The notes: generated by a model not told the origin, from the letters alone. Positions 36,314 to 45,660 are shown, numbered from the stretch's first letter. The stretch is DNA of 64,000 bases from Lachnoclostridium sp. An14 (GCF_002160755.1 NZ_NFLE01000018.1:19977-83976); one strand, 5' to 3'. Numbers and translations are program-made.

Positions 36314-37411
36314 TTACACGTTAAACCGGAACAGAATCACATCCCCGTCCTTCACCACGTACTCCTTGCCCTCCAGGCGCACCAGACCTTTTTCCTTGGC
36401 GGCGGTGTAGCTGCCGCAGTCCAGGAGATCCTGGTAGTTGACCACCTCGGCGCGGATAAAGCCACGCTCAAAGTCGCTGTGGATCTTTCCAGCGGCCTGG
36501 GGCGCTTTCATCCCTTTGGTGATGGTCCAGGCGCGGGTCTCTTTCTCCCCGGCGGTGAGGTAGCTTAAAAGCCCTAACAGGCTGTAGCTGGCGGCGATGA
36601 GCTTTTCCAGGCCGGACTCCTTCAGGCCCAGATCCTCTAGAAACATCTTCTTCTCGTCATCGTCCAGCTCGGCGATTTCCTGCTCGATCTGGGCGCAGAT
36701 CACAAACACCTCGCAGCCGTTCTCCGCGGCGAACTCCCGCACCTTGGCCACGTAAGGATTGTTCGCGCCGTCGTCTGCCAGGTCGTCCTCCCCTACGTTG
36801 GCGGCAAAGATCACCGGCTTGTAGGTGAGCAGGTTTAAGGAGGCGATGAAGGGGATCATCTCCTCGTCCTCCGGCTCGTAGCTCTTTGCCAGCTTGCCGT
36901 CCTCCAGATGGGCCTTTAACTCCTTTAAGAGGGCCAGCTCCTTCGCCAGGGCCTTGTCGTTCATGGCAGCCCGTCCCACCTTGGAAATCCGTCTCTCCAG
37001 GATCTCCAGGTCGGAGAAAATCAGCTCCAGGTTGATGGTCTCAATGTCCCGGATGGGGTCTACGCTGCCGTCCACATGGATCACGTTGGGATCCTCAAAG
37101 CAGCGCACCACGTGGACGATGGCGTCCACCTCGCGGATGTTGGAGAGGAACTGGTTTCCCAGGCCCTCTCCCTTGGACGCGCCCTTTACCAGACCGGCGA
37201 TGTCCACAAATTCAATGACAGCCGGTGTGATTTTCTCAGAGTTGTAGAGGTCTGCCAGGAGCTTTAACCGCTCGTCCGGAACGGGAACCACGCCCACATT
37301 GGGGTCGATGGTGCAGAACGGATAGTTGGCGGATTCCGCTCCCGCCTTTGTCAGAGAGTTAAAGAGGGTGCTCTTTCCCACGTTTGGCAATCCCACGATT
37401 CCTAATTTCAT
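36314..37411 (-). CDS. ychF: Redox-regulated GTPase/ATPase YchF (Obg family)
   Basis: 365 residues from ATG 37411. G1 GLPNVGKST is immediately N-terminal, which fixes the start; the longer reading to 37492 is non-coding leader. Other signatures are [20 protein letters not shown] (G3 region), the [10 protein letters not shown] specificity motif that replaces NKxD and favours ATP, and a C-terminal TGS domain ([30 protein letters not shown]). It is a ribosome-associated stress-response protein found in nearly all bacteria. It is transcribed alone, convergent with the GNAT gene, from a promoter about 245 bases upstream. Confidence 0.96.
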   Translation of the reverse strand: MKLGIVGLPNVGKSTLFNSLTKAGAESANYPFCTIDPNVGVVPVPDERLKLLADLYNSEKITPAVIEFVDIAGLVKGASKGEGLGNQFLSNIREVDAIVHVVRCFEDPNVIHVDGSVDPIRDIETINLELIFSDLEILERRISKVGRAAMNDKALAKELALLKELKAHLEDGKLAKSYEPEDEEMIPFIASLNLLTYKPVIFAANVGEDDLADDGANNPYVAKVREFAAENGCEVFVICAQIEQEIAELDDDEKKMFLEDLGLKESGLEKLIAASYSLLGLLSYLTAGEKETRAWTITKGMKAPQAAGKIHSDFERGFIRAEVVNYQDLLDCGSYTAAKEKGLVRLEGKEYVVKDGDVILFRFNV

Positions 37412-37662
37412 AATTTCATATCCCTGTTCAGAAATCCTTGCGCCCAGGAGATTTCTGCCTTTCTCTGTATTTATTTTGACTGCGGCCGGCATTCCGTTTG
37501 AGGAAGGCCCGGCGCGGCCGGTTTCCTGTTGGTGGAGACGCTCTTTGCCTTCGCGGCCGGACCGGTTTCCAGACGGACAGGTGTGCCGGAGTTAAAGACG
37601 CGTCCCGCAGGTCCCCTTTCCGGCAGAAAAAACCCGAAAAAACGGACCCAACGCAACTATAG

Positions 37663-37691
37663 AGTATAGCATAAAGCCTTTGGTTTTTCAA
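37663..37691 (-). promoter_or_regulatory. ychF promoter with long leader
   Basis: On the minus strand: TTGAAA (37691-37686), 17-base spacer, TATACT (37668-37663). The implied leader from about 37656 to 37412 is GC-rich and can form hairpins; no convincing gene lies in it. 37412-37813 otherwise holds only this and the divergent promoter below. Confidence 0.75.
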
Positions 37692-37731
37692 TCAGTTCTC
37701 CGCCATTTCCCAAACCCGCCCTGCATTAGCC

Positions 37732-37760
37732 TTGTATTTTCCCCCCACCCCGTCTATAAT
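37732..37760 (+). promoter_or_regulatory. Promoter of the phosphoribosyltransferase gene
   Basis: TTGTAT (37732-37737), 17-base spacer, TATAAT (37755-37760). Confidence 0.85.
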
Positions 37761-37813
37761 GGCAGAATAGAACACTGCCTGGATACAGGACACACAGAAG
37801 GAGGAACATCCAT

Positions 37814-38395
37814 ATGGATCCAAAGGAACCTGCATATGAGTTAAAGGTCTGCGGCCTGACCCGCCGGCTGCCCTTTGTCCCCATCGACGGGGAAAAGGCA
37901 TTTGCCAGCTTTGTGGTCATCGGGGATACGGAGCTGATTGAGCGGGCGGCTGCCCGGCTGGCGGAGGAAATCCCGCCGGTGGACGCCCTTTTGACGGCGG
38001 AGGCCAAGGGGATCGCCCTGGCTTATGAGCTCAGCCGCCGCCTGGGCTTAAAGGAGTTTATTGTGGCCAGAAAGAGCGTGAAATCCTACATGAAAAATCC
38101 CATCAGCCAGAGCGTTCACTCCATCACCACGAAGGGGGAGCAGCACGTTTACCTGGACGAGGCGGACGGGGCCAAGCTCCGGGGAAAACGGGTCTGCGTG
38201 GTGGACGACGTGATTTCCACGGGAGAGTCCCTGCGGGCTGTGGAGGAGCTGGCCGGAAAGGCCGGCGGTACGGTGGTGTGCCGGGCTGCCATCCTGGCGG
38301 AGGGAGAGGCGGCAGAGCGGAAGGACATCCTGTTTTTGGAAAAGCTGCCCCTGTTTCAGAAGGCGGCGGACGGGACTTATGAGGAGTGCCGGTGA
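37814..38395 (+). CDS. Purine phosphoribosyltransferase-family protein
   Basis: 193 residues, type I PRTase fold. The PRPP-binding loop reads VCVVDDVISTGES (about 135-147), and the preceding TAEAKGIALAYELSRRLG and FIVARKSVKSYM segments resemble adenine PRTases. Related clostridial proteins are labelled apt- or xpt-like, and the substrate base cannot be decided here. It has its own strong promoter and an AGGAGGAACATCC ribosome binding site. It would salvage a free purine to its nucleotide. Confidence 0.85.
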   Translation: MDPKEPAYELKVCGLTRRLPFVPIDGEKAFASFVVIGDTELIERAAARLAEEIPPVDALLTAEAKGIALAYELSRRLGLKEFIVARKSVKSYMKNPISQSVHSITTKGEQHVYLDEADGAKLRGKRVCVVDDVISTGESLRAVEELAGKAGGTVVCRAAILAEGEAAERKDILFLEKLPLFQKAADGTYEECR

Positions 38396-38458
38396 AAGGA
38401 AGTTTTCATCACCGTTTTCAAAAAGACCGGCTGAAAACCTTGGATTTTCCCTCCAGAC

Positions 38459-38487
38459 TTGCGTTTTTCCCTGCCTTCCGTTATAAT
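38459..38487 (+). promoter_or_regulatory. Promoter of the YigZ-family gene
   Basis: TTGCGT (38459-38464), 17-base spacer, TATAAT (38482-38487). Confidence 0.85.
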
Positions 38488-38519
38488 CAGAAGGAAAATT
38501 GGGGAGGAGAAGAACACGC

Positions 38520-39170
38520 ATGATTCCAGAGTATAAAATCCTCTATGAGGGCGGCAGCGGCGAGATTGTGGAGAAAAAATCCCGGTTTATCGCCACCCTG
38601 CGTCCCGTGGAGACGGAGGAGGAGGCCTACGCCTTCATTGAGGAGATGAAAAAGAAGTACTGGGACGCCACCCACAACTGCACCGCCTTTGTCATCGGCG
38701 AGCGGGGCGAGCTGTGCCGCTGCAATGACGACGGGGAGCCCAGCCAGACGGCGGGCCGTCCCATGCTGGACGTGCTCCTGGGGGAGGAGGTCCGAAATGT
38801 CTGCGCCGTGGTCACCCGCTATTTTGGCGGCACCCTTTTGGGTACCGGCGGCCTGGTGCGGGCCTATTCCGGAGCGGTAAAGGCCGGCCTGGAACAGTGC
38901 CAGGTGGTGACGAAACGGCTGGCAAAGGAGCTCCAGGTGGCCACCGACTACAGCGGCGTGGGAAAGATCCAGTACCTGGCCGCTCAGAACGGCATCACCA
39001 CCCTGGAGAGCCAGTACGGGGAAACGGTGGAGTTTTCCTTCCTGGTGCCGGTGGGGGAGGCGGATTCCTTCTCCGCCCAGCTCACAGAGGGCACCAACGG
39101 CCGCTGCGCCATCCAGGTGAAACGGGAGCTGTACTACGGTCTCTTAGACAAAGAGATCATCCTGTTTTAA
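38520..39170 (+). CDS. YigZ/IMPACT-family protein
   Basis: 216 residues from ATG 38520 (GGGGAGGAG upstream). The N-terminal UPF0029 domain has the KKSRFIATL start, WDATHNCTAFVIG and SQTAGRPMLDVL motifs and RYFGGTLLGTGGLVRAYS; the C-terminal domain resembles the end of elongation factor G-like folds (ATDYSGVGKIQY). Family members include yeast YIH1/IMPACT; the bacterial role is not settled, with a link to translation or proline peptidase-like names. It is followed after 54 bases by mscL and may share a transcript. Confidence 0.9.
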   Translation: MIPEYKILYEGGSGEIVEKKSRFIATLRPVETEEEAYAFIEEMKKKYWDATHNCTAFVIGERGELCRCNDDGEPSQTAGRPMLDVLLGEEVRNVCAVVTRYFGGTLLGTGGLVRAYSGAVKAGLEQCQVVTKRLAKELQVATDYSGVGKIQYLAAQNGITTLESQYGETVEFSFLVPVGEADSFSAQLTEGTNGRCAIQVKRELYYGLLDKEIILF

Positions 39171-39224
39171 AAACCGTTCTCCTTCGGAAAAGGAGAAAAG
39201 AGAGAATGAAAAAGGAGTATACGT

Positions 39225-39644
39225 ATGAAAAAGTTTATTTCAGAGTTTAAAGCATTCGCCCTTCGTGGAAATGTGATGGATATGGCCATCGGTGTTCTCA
39301 TCGGCGGCGCGTTTTCCGGCATTGTCACATCCCTTACGGACAATTTTATCAATCCCCTGTTAAACTTCATCACCGGAGCGGAGCGCTACAGCCTGGCTCA
39401 GGTGGCCGGTTTCGGATCCGCCTTCGTGTCCGCGGTGGTGAATTTCCTTATCATGGCCTTTGTGCTGTTCTGCCTGTTAAAGGCCATGAACCGGGCCATG
39501 TCCATCGGCCAGAAAAAGGAGGAGGAGGCCCCCAAAGCCCCCACGACGAAGGTGTGCCCCTTCTGCAAGACGGAGATCGCCATCGACGCCACCCGCTGCC
39601 CCCACTGCACGTCCTACGTGACAGAGGAGAAGGCGGAGGCCTAA
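39225..39644 (+). CDS. mscL: Large-conductance mechanosensitive channel with C-terminal zinc ribbon
   Basis: 139 residues. The MscL core is clear: KFISEFKAFALRGNVMDMAIGVLIGGAFSGIVTSL is the N-terminal helix and first membrane segment, and VVNFLIMAFVLFCLLKAMNR the second. The loop between is short. The C-terminal helix is replaced or extended by CPFCKTEIAIDATRCPHC, a four-Cys zinc-ribbon-like module (about residues 110-130). It opens under membrane tension to release solutes in osmotic down-shock. The added ribbon could bind a metal or a partner, and should be judged by comparison with other Clostridia. Confidence 0.92.
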   Translation: MKKFISEFKAFALRGNVMDMAIGVLIGGAFSGIVTSLTDNFINPLLNFITGAERYSLAQVAGFGSAFVSAVVNFLIMAFVLFCLLKAMNRAMSIGQKKEEEAPKAPTTKVCPFCKTEIAIDATRCPHCTSYVTEEKAEA

Positions 39645-39704
39645 AAAGGGCGGAAAAGGCCGGAAAAACCGGGCTGAGGTCGCCGGAAATTTTCCCGGAA
39701 CCCC

Positions 39705-39733
39705 TTGCATTCTGCCTGCTATAGTGATATACT
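39705..39733 (+). promoter_or_regulatory. typA promoter
   Basis: TTGCAT (39705-39710), 17-base spacer, TATACT (39728-39733). It overlaps the palindrome CTTACCA-AC-TGGTAAG at 39732-39747. Confidence 0.8.
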
Positions 39734-39756
39734 TACCAACTGGTAAGAACGAGAGA

Positions 39757-39790
39757 CTAAGGACCGTGAATACGAGTCCTTAGTTTTTTT
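39757..39790 (+). terminator. Intrinsic terminator inside the typA leader
   Basis: Stem ACTAAGGAC / GTCCTTAGT followed by a run of T. It lies between the typA promoter and the start codon, about 20 bases after the predicted start of transcription, so it must be an attenuator or the end of a very short RNA. Confidence 0.9.
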
Positions 39791-39840
39791 GCGAAGTATT
39801 TGACGGCGCGTTTGAAACGGTCTGAGAGGAAGAAGTTACT

Positions 39841-41682
39841 ATGAGAATGAAAAGAGAAGACGTAAGAAACATTGCCATCATCGCCCACGTAGACCACGGC
39901 AAGACCACCCTGGTGGACGGCCTGCTGCGGCAGAGCGGCGTGTTCCGCGAGAACCAGGAGGTAGCGGAGCGGGTGATGGATTCCAACGATATTGAGCGGG
40001 AGAGGGGTATCACCATCCTTTCCAAGAACACAGCAGTATTTTACAAGGGAACGAAGATCAACATCATCGACACCCCCGGCCATGCCGATTTCGGCGGCGA
40101 GGTGGAGCGTGTGCTCAAAATGGTAAACGGCGTAGTGCTGGTGGTGGACGCCTACGAAGGCCCCATGCCCCAGACGAAGTTCGTGCTCCGCAAGGCCCTG
40201 GAGCTGGACCTTCCGGTTATCGTCTGCTTAAATAAGATCGACCGCCCGGAGGCTCGTCCCGACGAAGTGGTGGACGAGGTGCTGGAGCTGTTCATGGATC
40301 TGGACGCCTCCGAGGAGCAGCTGGACTGCCCCTTCCTCTTTGCCTCCGCCAAGGGCGGCTTTGCCAAAAAGAGCATGGAGGATCCGGAGGTGGATATGGC
40401 TCCCCTCTTTGAGACCATCATCGACTACATCCCGGCTCCGGAGGGCGATCCCGACGCCTCCACCCAGGTACTCATCAGCACCATCGACTACAACGAGTAC
40501 GTGGGCCGCATCGGCGTAGGCAAGGTGGACAACGGCTCCATCCGCGTCAACCAGGAGTGCGTGCTGGTAAACCATCACGACCCCGACAAATTTAAAAAGA
40601 TCAAGATCGGAAAGCTCTACGAGTTTGACGGTTTAAACCGCGTGGAGGTTCAGGAGGCGAAGATCGGCTCCATCGTGGCCATCTCCGGCATTGCCGACAT
40701 CCACATCGGAGACACCATCTGCTCCCCGGAGAACCCGCAGCCCATCCCCTTCCAGAAGATTTCCGAGCCCACCATTTCCATGGACTTCATGGTAAATGAC
40801 AGCCCGCTGGCAGGCCAGGAGGGAAAATACATCACCTCCCGCCATTTGAGAGACCGCCTGTTCCGGGAGCTGAACACCGACGTGAGCCTTCGGGTGGAGG
40901 AAAAGAGTCCGGACTGCTTTAAGGTATCCGGCCGCGGCGAGCTTCATCTGTCCGTGCTCATTGAGAATATGCGCCGGGAGGGCTACGAGTTTGCGGTAAG
41001 CAAGGCGGAGGTGCTCTATAAGTTCAATGAGAGAAACCAGAAATTAGAGCCCATGGAGCTGGCCTTCGTGGACGTTCCTGACGAGTTTACCGGCTCTGTG
41101 ATTCAGAAACTCACCAGCAGAAAGGGTGAGCTCCAGGGAATGAGCCCCTCCTCCGGCGGCTACACCAGACTGGAGTTTTCCATCCCCTCCAGGGGCCTGA
41201 TCGGCTACCGCGGGGAGTTTATGACGGACACCAAGGGAAACGGCATCTTAAACACCAGCTTTGAGGGCTACGGCCCCTACAAAGGGGATCTGTCCTACCG
41301 TCCCACCGGCTCCCTCATCGCCTACGAGGCGGGAGAGTCCATCACCTACGGCCTGTTCAACGCCCAGGAGAGAGGCACCCTGTTTATCGGGCCGGGCGTG
41401 AAGGTGTATTCCGGCATGGTCATCGGTTCCTGTCCCAAGGCGGAGGACATCGAGTTAAACGTCTGCAAGACGAAAAAGCTCACCAACACCCGTTCCTCCA
41501 GCGCCGACGAGGCCTTAAAGCTGACCCCGCCCAGGGAGATGAGCCTGGAGCAGTGTCTGGACTTTATCGACACCGACGAGCTTTTGGAGGTCACCCCCAA
41601 GAGCCTGCGCATCCGCAAGAAGATCCTGGATCCCACCATGAGAAAGCGGGCCATGATGAACAAGCGGTCCCAGCAGCAGTAA
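39841..41682 (+). CDS. typA: Ribosome-associated GTPase TypA/BipA
   Basis: 613 residues, full length. G1 AHVDHGKTT (about 15-23), G2/G3 ERERGITIL and [17 protein letters not shown]4 NKID, and the C-terminal BipA domain with [20 protein letters not shown] and the [17 protein letters not shown] segment. It is a translation factor GTPase that helps late ribosome assembly and stress adaptation. It is preceded by a strong promoter and an in-leader terminator, which suggests control by transcription attenuation. No other gene is co-transcribed upstream. Confidence 0.97.
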   Translation: MRMKREDVRNIAIIAHVDHGKTTLVDGLLRQSGVFRENQEVAERVMDSNDIERERGITILSKNTAVFYKGTKINIIDTPGHADFGGEVERVLKMVNGVVLVVDAYEGPMPQTKFVLRKALELDLPVIVCLNKIDRPEARPDEVVDEVLELFMDLDASEEQLDCPFLFASAKGGFAKKSMEDPEVDMAPLFETIIDYIPAPEGDPDASTQVLISTIDYNEYVGRIGVGKVDNGSIRVNQECVLVNHHDPDKFKKIKIGKLYEFDGLNRVEVQEAKIGSIVAISGIADIHIGDTICSPENPQPIPFQKISEPTISMDFMVNDSPLAGQEGKYITSRHLRDRLFRELNTDVSLRVEEKSPDCFKVSGRGELHLSVLIENMRREGYEFAVSKAEVLYKFNERNQKLEPMELAFVDVPDEFTGSVIQKLTSRKGELQGMSPSSGGYTRLEFSIPSRGLIGYRGEFMTDTKGNGILNTSFEGYGPYKGDLSYRPTGSLIAYEAGESITYGLFNAQERGTLFIGPGVKVYSGMVIGSCPKAEDIELNVCKTKKLTNTRSSSADEALKLTPPREMSLEQCLDFIDTDELLEVTPKSLRIRKKILDPTMRKRAMMNKRSQQQ

Positions 41683-41699
41683 GAAACGAAATTCCAGCT

Positions 41700-41729
41700 T
41701 TGACAGGGAATGGGATTTTGTGTTATAGT
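41700..41729 (+). promoter_or_regulatory. Promoter of the trpS T-box unit
   Basis: TTGACA (41700-41705), 18-base spacer, TATAGT (41724-41729), just after the typA stop codon. Confidence 0.85.
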
Positions 41730-41735
41730 ACAAAC

Positions 41736-42094
41736 TATGGGATACCAGGGGCAAAGCGGTTTGTCCCTTCATAAGCAAAACCGTTGATGGAGGAGAGTAC
41801 TCCCGGAACCGGAAATACAGAGAGCGGCCCTATGGTGGAAAGGCCGCATGACGGGCCGGCAGGAATGGGCTCCAGAGGGCGAACCGAAACGGGCCGGAAG
41901 GCCCTGGAGTAGGGGAGACGCAAAAGGAAATGGTCCGGCGTTACAGGGACCGCGTGCCCCAGGAGGACGGGAAAACCGCCCGAATCCGGCACGGCAAAGG
42001 AGCGCCCCCAGGGGCGAAATTAGGTGGCACCGCAGAGAAGGCATCGGCCCTCTGTCCTGATGAGAGAACGGCATCGGGACAGGGGGCTTTTTGT
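41736..42094 (+). ncRNA. T-box riboswitch, tryptophan specific
   Basis: Stem I base GGAG (41789-41792) pairs with CTCC (41870-41873); the loop beside it holds specifier TGG (41866-41868) after GGAA. The T-box bulge AGGTGGCACCGC is at 42022-42033, with the variable base C fitting a G73 discriminator as in bacterial tRNA-Trp. The terminator stem at 42047-42094 follows. Uncharged tRNA-Trp should raise trpS expression. The window between the typA and trpS genes contains this element and no gene; open frames over it are shadows. Confidence 0.93.
42047..42094 (+). terminator. T-box terminator
   Basis: GCCCTCTGTCC-type left arm pairs with GGGACAGGGGGC, then TTTTTG. It is the OFF structure competing with the T-box antiterminator. 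Confidence 0.9.
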
Positions 42095-42219
42095 TTTATA
42101 TGTTTCGGAACCGTTATCCGAAAAAAGCGCTGCCAGCCGCCAAACCTCAAAATTTCAATATCGCAAACCTGCAAAACCGCAGCACCACAATACGCAGAAA
42201 AAACAGGAGGAAAACAAAG

Positions 42220-43311
42220 ATGGGAAAAATTATTCTGACAGGTGACAGACCGACAGGACGGCTGCACGTAGGCCATTATGTAGGCTCTTTGAGAAGAAGG
42301 GTGGAGCTTCAGAACTCCGGGGAGTACGACAAGACCTTTATTATGATCGCCGACGCCCAGGCTCTCACGGACAACATTGAGAATCCGGAGAAGGTGCGCC
42401 AGAACATTGTGGAGGTGGCCCTGGACTACTTATCCTGCGGTCTGGATCCGGCTAAATCCACCCTGTTCATCCAGTCCCAGATCCCTGAGCTGTGCGAGCT
42501 TACCTTCTATTATATGGATCTGGTGACCGTGGCCAGGCTGCAGCGCAACCCCACGGTAAAATCCGAGATTCAGATGAGAAATTTTGAGGCCAGCATCCCG
42601 GTGGGCTTTTTCACCTACCCCATCAGCCAGGCCGCGGACATCACCGCTTTTAAAGCCACCACCGTGCCGGTGGGAGAGGACCAGCTGCCCATGATCGAGC
42701 AGACCAGGGAGATCGTGCGGAAATTCAACTCCGTGTACTCCGAGGTGCTGGTGGAGCCGGAGGTGCTGCTGCCGGAGAACCAGGCCTGTATGCGTCTGCC
42801 CGGCATTGACGGAAAGGCGAAGATGAGCAAATCCTTGGGAAACTGCATCTACCTCTCCGACACCGCCGACGAGGTGAAAAAGAAGATCATGAGTATGTAC
42901 ACCGACCCCACCCACATCCAGGTGAGCGATCCCGGCCACATCGAGGGCAATACGGTGTTCACCTATCTGGACGCCTTCTGCCGTCCAGAGCATTTTGAGC
43001 GGTATCTGCCGGACTACGCCTGCCTGGACGAGTTAAAGGCCCACTACCAGAGAGGCGGCTTAGGCGATGTGAAGGTGAAACGGTTCTTAAACAGCGTGTT
43101 GGAGGAGACCCTGGAGCCCATCCGCGCCAGAAGAAAAGAGTTTGAAAAGGACATCCCGGAGGTGTACCAGATCTTAAAGAAGGGCAGCGAGGCCGCCAGA
43201 GAGGTGGCCGCCCAGACCCTGTCCGAGGTGAAGGACGCCATGAAGATCAATTACTTCAGCGACGCGGAGCTGATCCGGGCGCAGGCGGAGAAGTACAGCA
43301 GAAGCGAGTAA
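42220..43311 (+). CDS. trpS: Tryptophanyl-tRNA synthetase
   Basis: 363 residues from ATG 42220 (ACAGGAGG upstream). The class I signatures are [18 protein letters not shown] (HIGH-type) and the KMSKSLGN motif near residue 205. The length is slightly above the usual 330. It attaches tryptophan to tRNA-Trp. An upstream in-frame extension to 42091 lies in the riboswitch terminator and is not coding. Regulation by the T-box is strongly supported. Confidence 0.97.
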   Translation: MGKIILTGDRPTGRLHVGHYVGSLRRRVELQNSGEYDKTFIMIADAQALTDNIENPEKVRQNIVEVALDYLSCGLDPAKSTLFIQSQIPELCELTFYYMDLVTVARLQRNPTVKSEIQMRNFEASIPVGFFTYPISQAADITAFKATTVPVGEDQLPMIEQTREIVRKFNSVYSEVLVEPEVLLPENQACMRLPGIDGKAKMSKSLGNCIYLSDTADEVKKKIMSMYTDPTHIQVSDPGHIEGNTVFTYLDAFCRPEHFERYLPDYACLDELKAHYQRGGLGDVKVKRFLNSVLEETLEPIRARRKEFEKDIPEVYQILKKGSEAAREVAAQTLSEVKDAMKINYFSDAELIRAQAEKYSRSE

Positions 43312-43354
43312 AACAGAGCATACAGCCGGAAACCAGGCGGTTTCCGGGAAGAAA

Positions 43355-43387
43355 GCCCCGGCCACTCCTTGGGATGGCCGGGGCCTT
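43355..43387 (+). terminator. trpS terminator (weak T-run)
   Basis: Stem GCCCCGGCCA / TGGCCGGGGC followed by CTTAAAC. The stem is strong but the T-run is short. Confidence 0.6.
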
Positions 43388-43476
43388 AAACAACCATTTT
43401 GCGTTTTCTGCGCCCCGGCGCCCTCTGTCCGTGGATAAACGGGGGCGGCGGGGCCAGATTTGGAGGTGAGTGACAG

Positions 43477-44436
43477 ATGAAACCAGTTTCCCGTGTCAGC
43501 CTTGGCATTTTTCCCACGCCTTTGCAGGAAATTTCCGCGGAGCGGGCGGGCTGCGGCGTACCGGTCCGCCTGTTTTTCAAGCGGGATGACCTGTGTGGGA
43601 TCGGATTCGGCGGAAATAAAATCCGCAAGCTGGAATACCTTTTAGCCGACGCCCTGGAGCGCGGCTGTGACAGCATCGTGACGGGAGGCGGCTCCCAGTC
43701 CAACCAGACGGTGGCGGCAGCGGTCTCCGCGGCAAAGCTGGGCCTGGCCGCCCATCTGGTCATCCCGGAGAGCACAGGGCCGGTCACCAGAAACATGGCG
43801 AACCTGGCCGGGGCATTCCTGCATGAGGCGGAAAACGGCCAGACAAACGTCCTGATGAAACAGATCCGCGCCGTGGCAGCCGGACTGAAACAGGAAGGGC
43901 ATCAGCCCTATATCATTCCCCCTGGCGCGTCCACGCCCCTGGGGGCCCTGGCGTACGCGGAGGCCATGAGGGAGATGTACGGACAGGCCGCGGAGAGCGG
44001 CATCGTCTTTGACCATGTGATCTGCTGCGGGGCCACCGGCAATACCTACGCGGGGGTGGCCCTGGGAACGAAACTGTACAGCCCGCAGACGAAAAGCACG
44101 GTCATAGCCATCGGCCGGCGCTTTACCCATAAGGAGACGCTGCTGAAACAGATCCGTGAGACGGAAACCCTGATGGGCAGCGACAGCCATATTTCCATAG
44201 AGGACTTAAATGTGCACTTCGCCGGAGGCAAAGGGGCGTCGGAGCCGTCGGGAAAAGGGAGAGCGGCCATGGAAAGCCTGGCGTCCTCCCATGGAATCCT
44301 GCTGGACCCCTATTTTACGGGAAAGGCATTTGCCGGCCTTCTGGAGCTGTGCCGGACAGGAGAGATCCAGCCGGGGCAGAATGTGGCCTTTCTTCATACA
44401 GGCGGTATGGTTTCCCTGCTGGGGCAGATGAAGTAG
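43477..44436 (+). CDS. PLP-dependent D-cysteine desulfhydrase/ACC-deaminase-like enzyme
   Basis: 319 residues of the fold-type II PLP family. PLP lysine is K48 in FGGNKIRKLEYL; SQSNQT binds the carboxylate and GATGNTYAGV the phosphate. D-cysteine desulfhydrase converts D-cysteine to pyruvate, sulfide and ammonia. ACC deaminase and L-cysteate or D-serine enzymes share this fold, so the substrate is a family-level assignment. The operon context is neutral: it is a single gene between trpS and a kinase-like gene. Confidence 0.88.
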   Translation: MKPVSRVSLGIFPTPLQEISAERAGCGVPVRLFFKRDDLCGIGFGGNKIRKLEYLLADALERGCDSIVTGGGSQSNQTVAAAVSAAKLGLAAHLVIPESTGPVTRNMANLAGAFLHEAENGQTNVLMKQIRAVAAGLKQEGHQPYIIPPGASTPLGALAYAEAMREMYGQAAESGIVFDHVICCGATGNTYAGVALGTKLYSPQTKSTVIAIGRRFTHKETLLKQIRETETLMGSDSHISIEDLNVHFAGGKGASEPSGKGRAAMESLASSHGILLDPYFTGKAFAGLLELCRTGEIQPGQNVAFLHTGGMVSLLGQMK

Positions 44437-44473
44437 GGGGGATGAACTGCGGCTACTCCCCCGTCCCCCCACA

Positions 44474-44502
44474 TTGCATTCTCCCCCAAAACCCGCTATA
44501 CT
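44474..44502 (+). promoter_or_regulatory. Promoter of the cytidylate-kinase-like gene
   Basis: TTGCAT (44474-44479), 17-base spacer, TATACT (44497-44502). Confidence 0.85.
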
Positions 44503-44547
44503 AAAGACAGAACTGACAATCATCCACATCAGGAAAGGGGCGGGCTT

Positions 44548-45156
44548 ATGGAGAAGGGAATCGTCACTTTGGGACGGCAGTACGGCAGCGGGGGACGGGC
44601 GGTGGGAGCCGCTTTGGCAGAGCGCCTGGGAATCCCGTTTTACGACAGGGAATTGATTCAGCTGGCGGCGGAAAAAAGCGGGGTGGATCCGGGAATTCTG
44701 GCTGTTCACAACGAAAAGGCAGTCCAGGCCACTCTGGTGAAAATGAAGGGCAGTCCCGGCGGTCTCGGGGGAAAACCGGTGGGGGAGCTGCTCTATCAGC
44801 TCCAGTCCCAGATCATCCTGGAGCTGGCGGAAAAAGGCTCCTGCGTGATCATCGGCCGCTGCGCCGACTACGTGCTGCGGGACAGGAAAGAGCTGTTTTC
44901 CGTCTTTATCACCGCGCCGGCAGAGCGGCGGATCGAGCGGATCATGGAGCGGAACCGGATGGGCCGGGAGGACGCGGCGCGGGCCATTGAAAAGGTGGAC
45001 CGCCAGCGCTCCGACTACTACCGCCACTACACAGGGAAAGAGTGGGGCAGCCAGGAGAGCTACGGCCTCCTGGTGGACAGCAGCGAGCGGGGCATTGAGG
45101 GGACCGCGGCCTATCTGGAGGAAATCCTTCGCGGCCAGGGCCGTTTTCCCGCATAG
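44548..45156 (+). CDS. Cytidylate kinase-like family protein
   Basis: 202 residues. The N-terminus IVTLGRQYGSGGRAVG is the modified P-loop of the cytidylate-kinase-like family, followed by IPFYDRELIQLAAEKSG and the FITAPAERRIERIMERN lid segment with VDRQRSDYYRHYTG. This clade is separate from true Cmk and is abundant in Lachnospiraceae with unknown substrate. AGGAAAGGGGCGGGCTT precedes ATG 44548. It forms a single-gene unit ended by the terminator at 45313. Confidence 0.87.
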   Translation: MEKGIVTLGRQYGSGGRAVGAALAERLGIPFYDRELIQLAAEKSGVDPGILAVHNEKAVQATLVKMKGSPGGLGGKPVGELLYQLQSQIILELAEKGSCVIIGRCADYVLRDRKELFSVFITAPAERRIERIMERNRMGREDAARAIEKVDRQRSDYYRHYTGKEWGSQESYGLLVDSSERGIEGTAAYLEEILRGQGRFPA

Positions 45157-45312
45157 CCGCTTTTCGGTTTTACCGGCTCTTTATGGAATGGGAAACGGCG
45201 TTCCCGATTCCGCAAAAATCCCGGCGGGAAACGGGCTCCGCGCAGAGAAAGCTGGCTGCCCCGCGCACACCCGTTAAAATTTTATGATCAATTCATACCG
45301 GACAAAACGCCC

Positions 45313-45358
45313 GTGGGGGCAGGTGGAGAGAAAATTTCCATCTGCCCCCACTTTTTTG
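45313..45358 (+). terminator. Terminator before the dcw cluster
   Basis: GTGGGGGCAG / CTGCCCCCAC stem extended by further pairs, followed by TTTTTTG. It lies 156 bases after the cytidylate-kinase-like gene. The rest of 45157-45537 has no gene; it becomes AT-rich towards the mraZ promoter. Confidence 0.9.
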
Positions 45359-45537
45359 CCCTCCGCCTGTGTTCTCCCTCCATTTCATTCCATCTTTTTC
45401 CGTTTCATGGCGTTTTCGCCCCACCCGGGCGCCACCGCCTCCCACCGCCTTCCAAAATTCGCAAAAAATCCAGGATTTTCCAGCAAAAACGGCACCAATT
45501 ATGGCAGTTCTTTTTTTACGATTTTCTAAAAAAATTC

Positions 45538-45621
45538 TTGCTATTTACCCCTAAATGTACTACTATAAGAATACAAAGTGGTAAAAAGTGGCGGCAAGTG
45601 GCTCACAGTGGTAAAAAGTGG
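45538..45621 (+). promoter_or_regulatory. mraZ promoter with five MraZ boxes
   Basis: TTGCTA (45538-45543), 17-base spacer, TACTAT (45561-45566); TATAAG at 45564 is an alternative -10. Directly downstream, GTGG occurs at 45578, 45588, 45598, 45608 and 45618, exactly every 10 bases. MraZ binds such direct repeats, so this is its autoregulatory operator. Confidence 0.85.
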
Positions 45622-45660
45622 TGAGCAGGATGACAGATTTGCAGTACGGTGGTGATAAAG

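Noticed and set aside
37428..37691. Small gene in the ychF leader
   Set aside because: The frame begins upstream of the inferred transcription start, has no ribosome binding site and an Arg/Pro-rich low-complexity product.
41735..42276. Several overlapping open frames on both strands between typA and trpS
   Set aside because: The region is a T-box leader with clear structural motifs; none of the frames has a good ribosome binding site.
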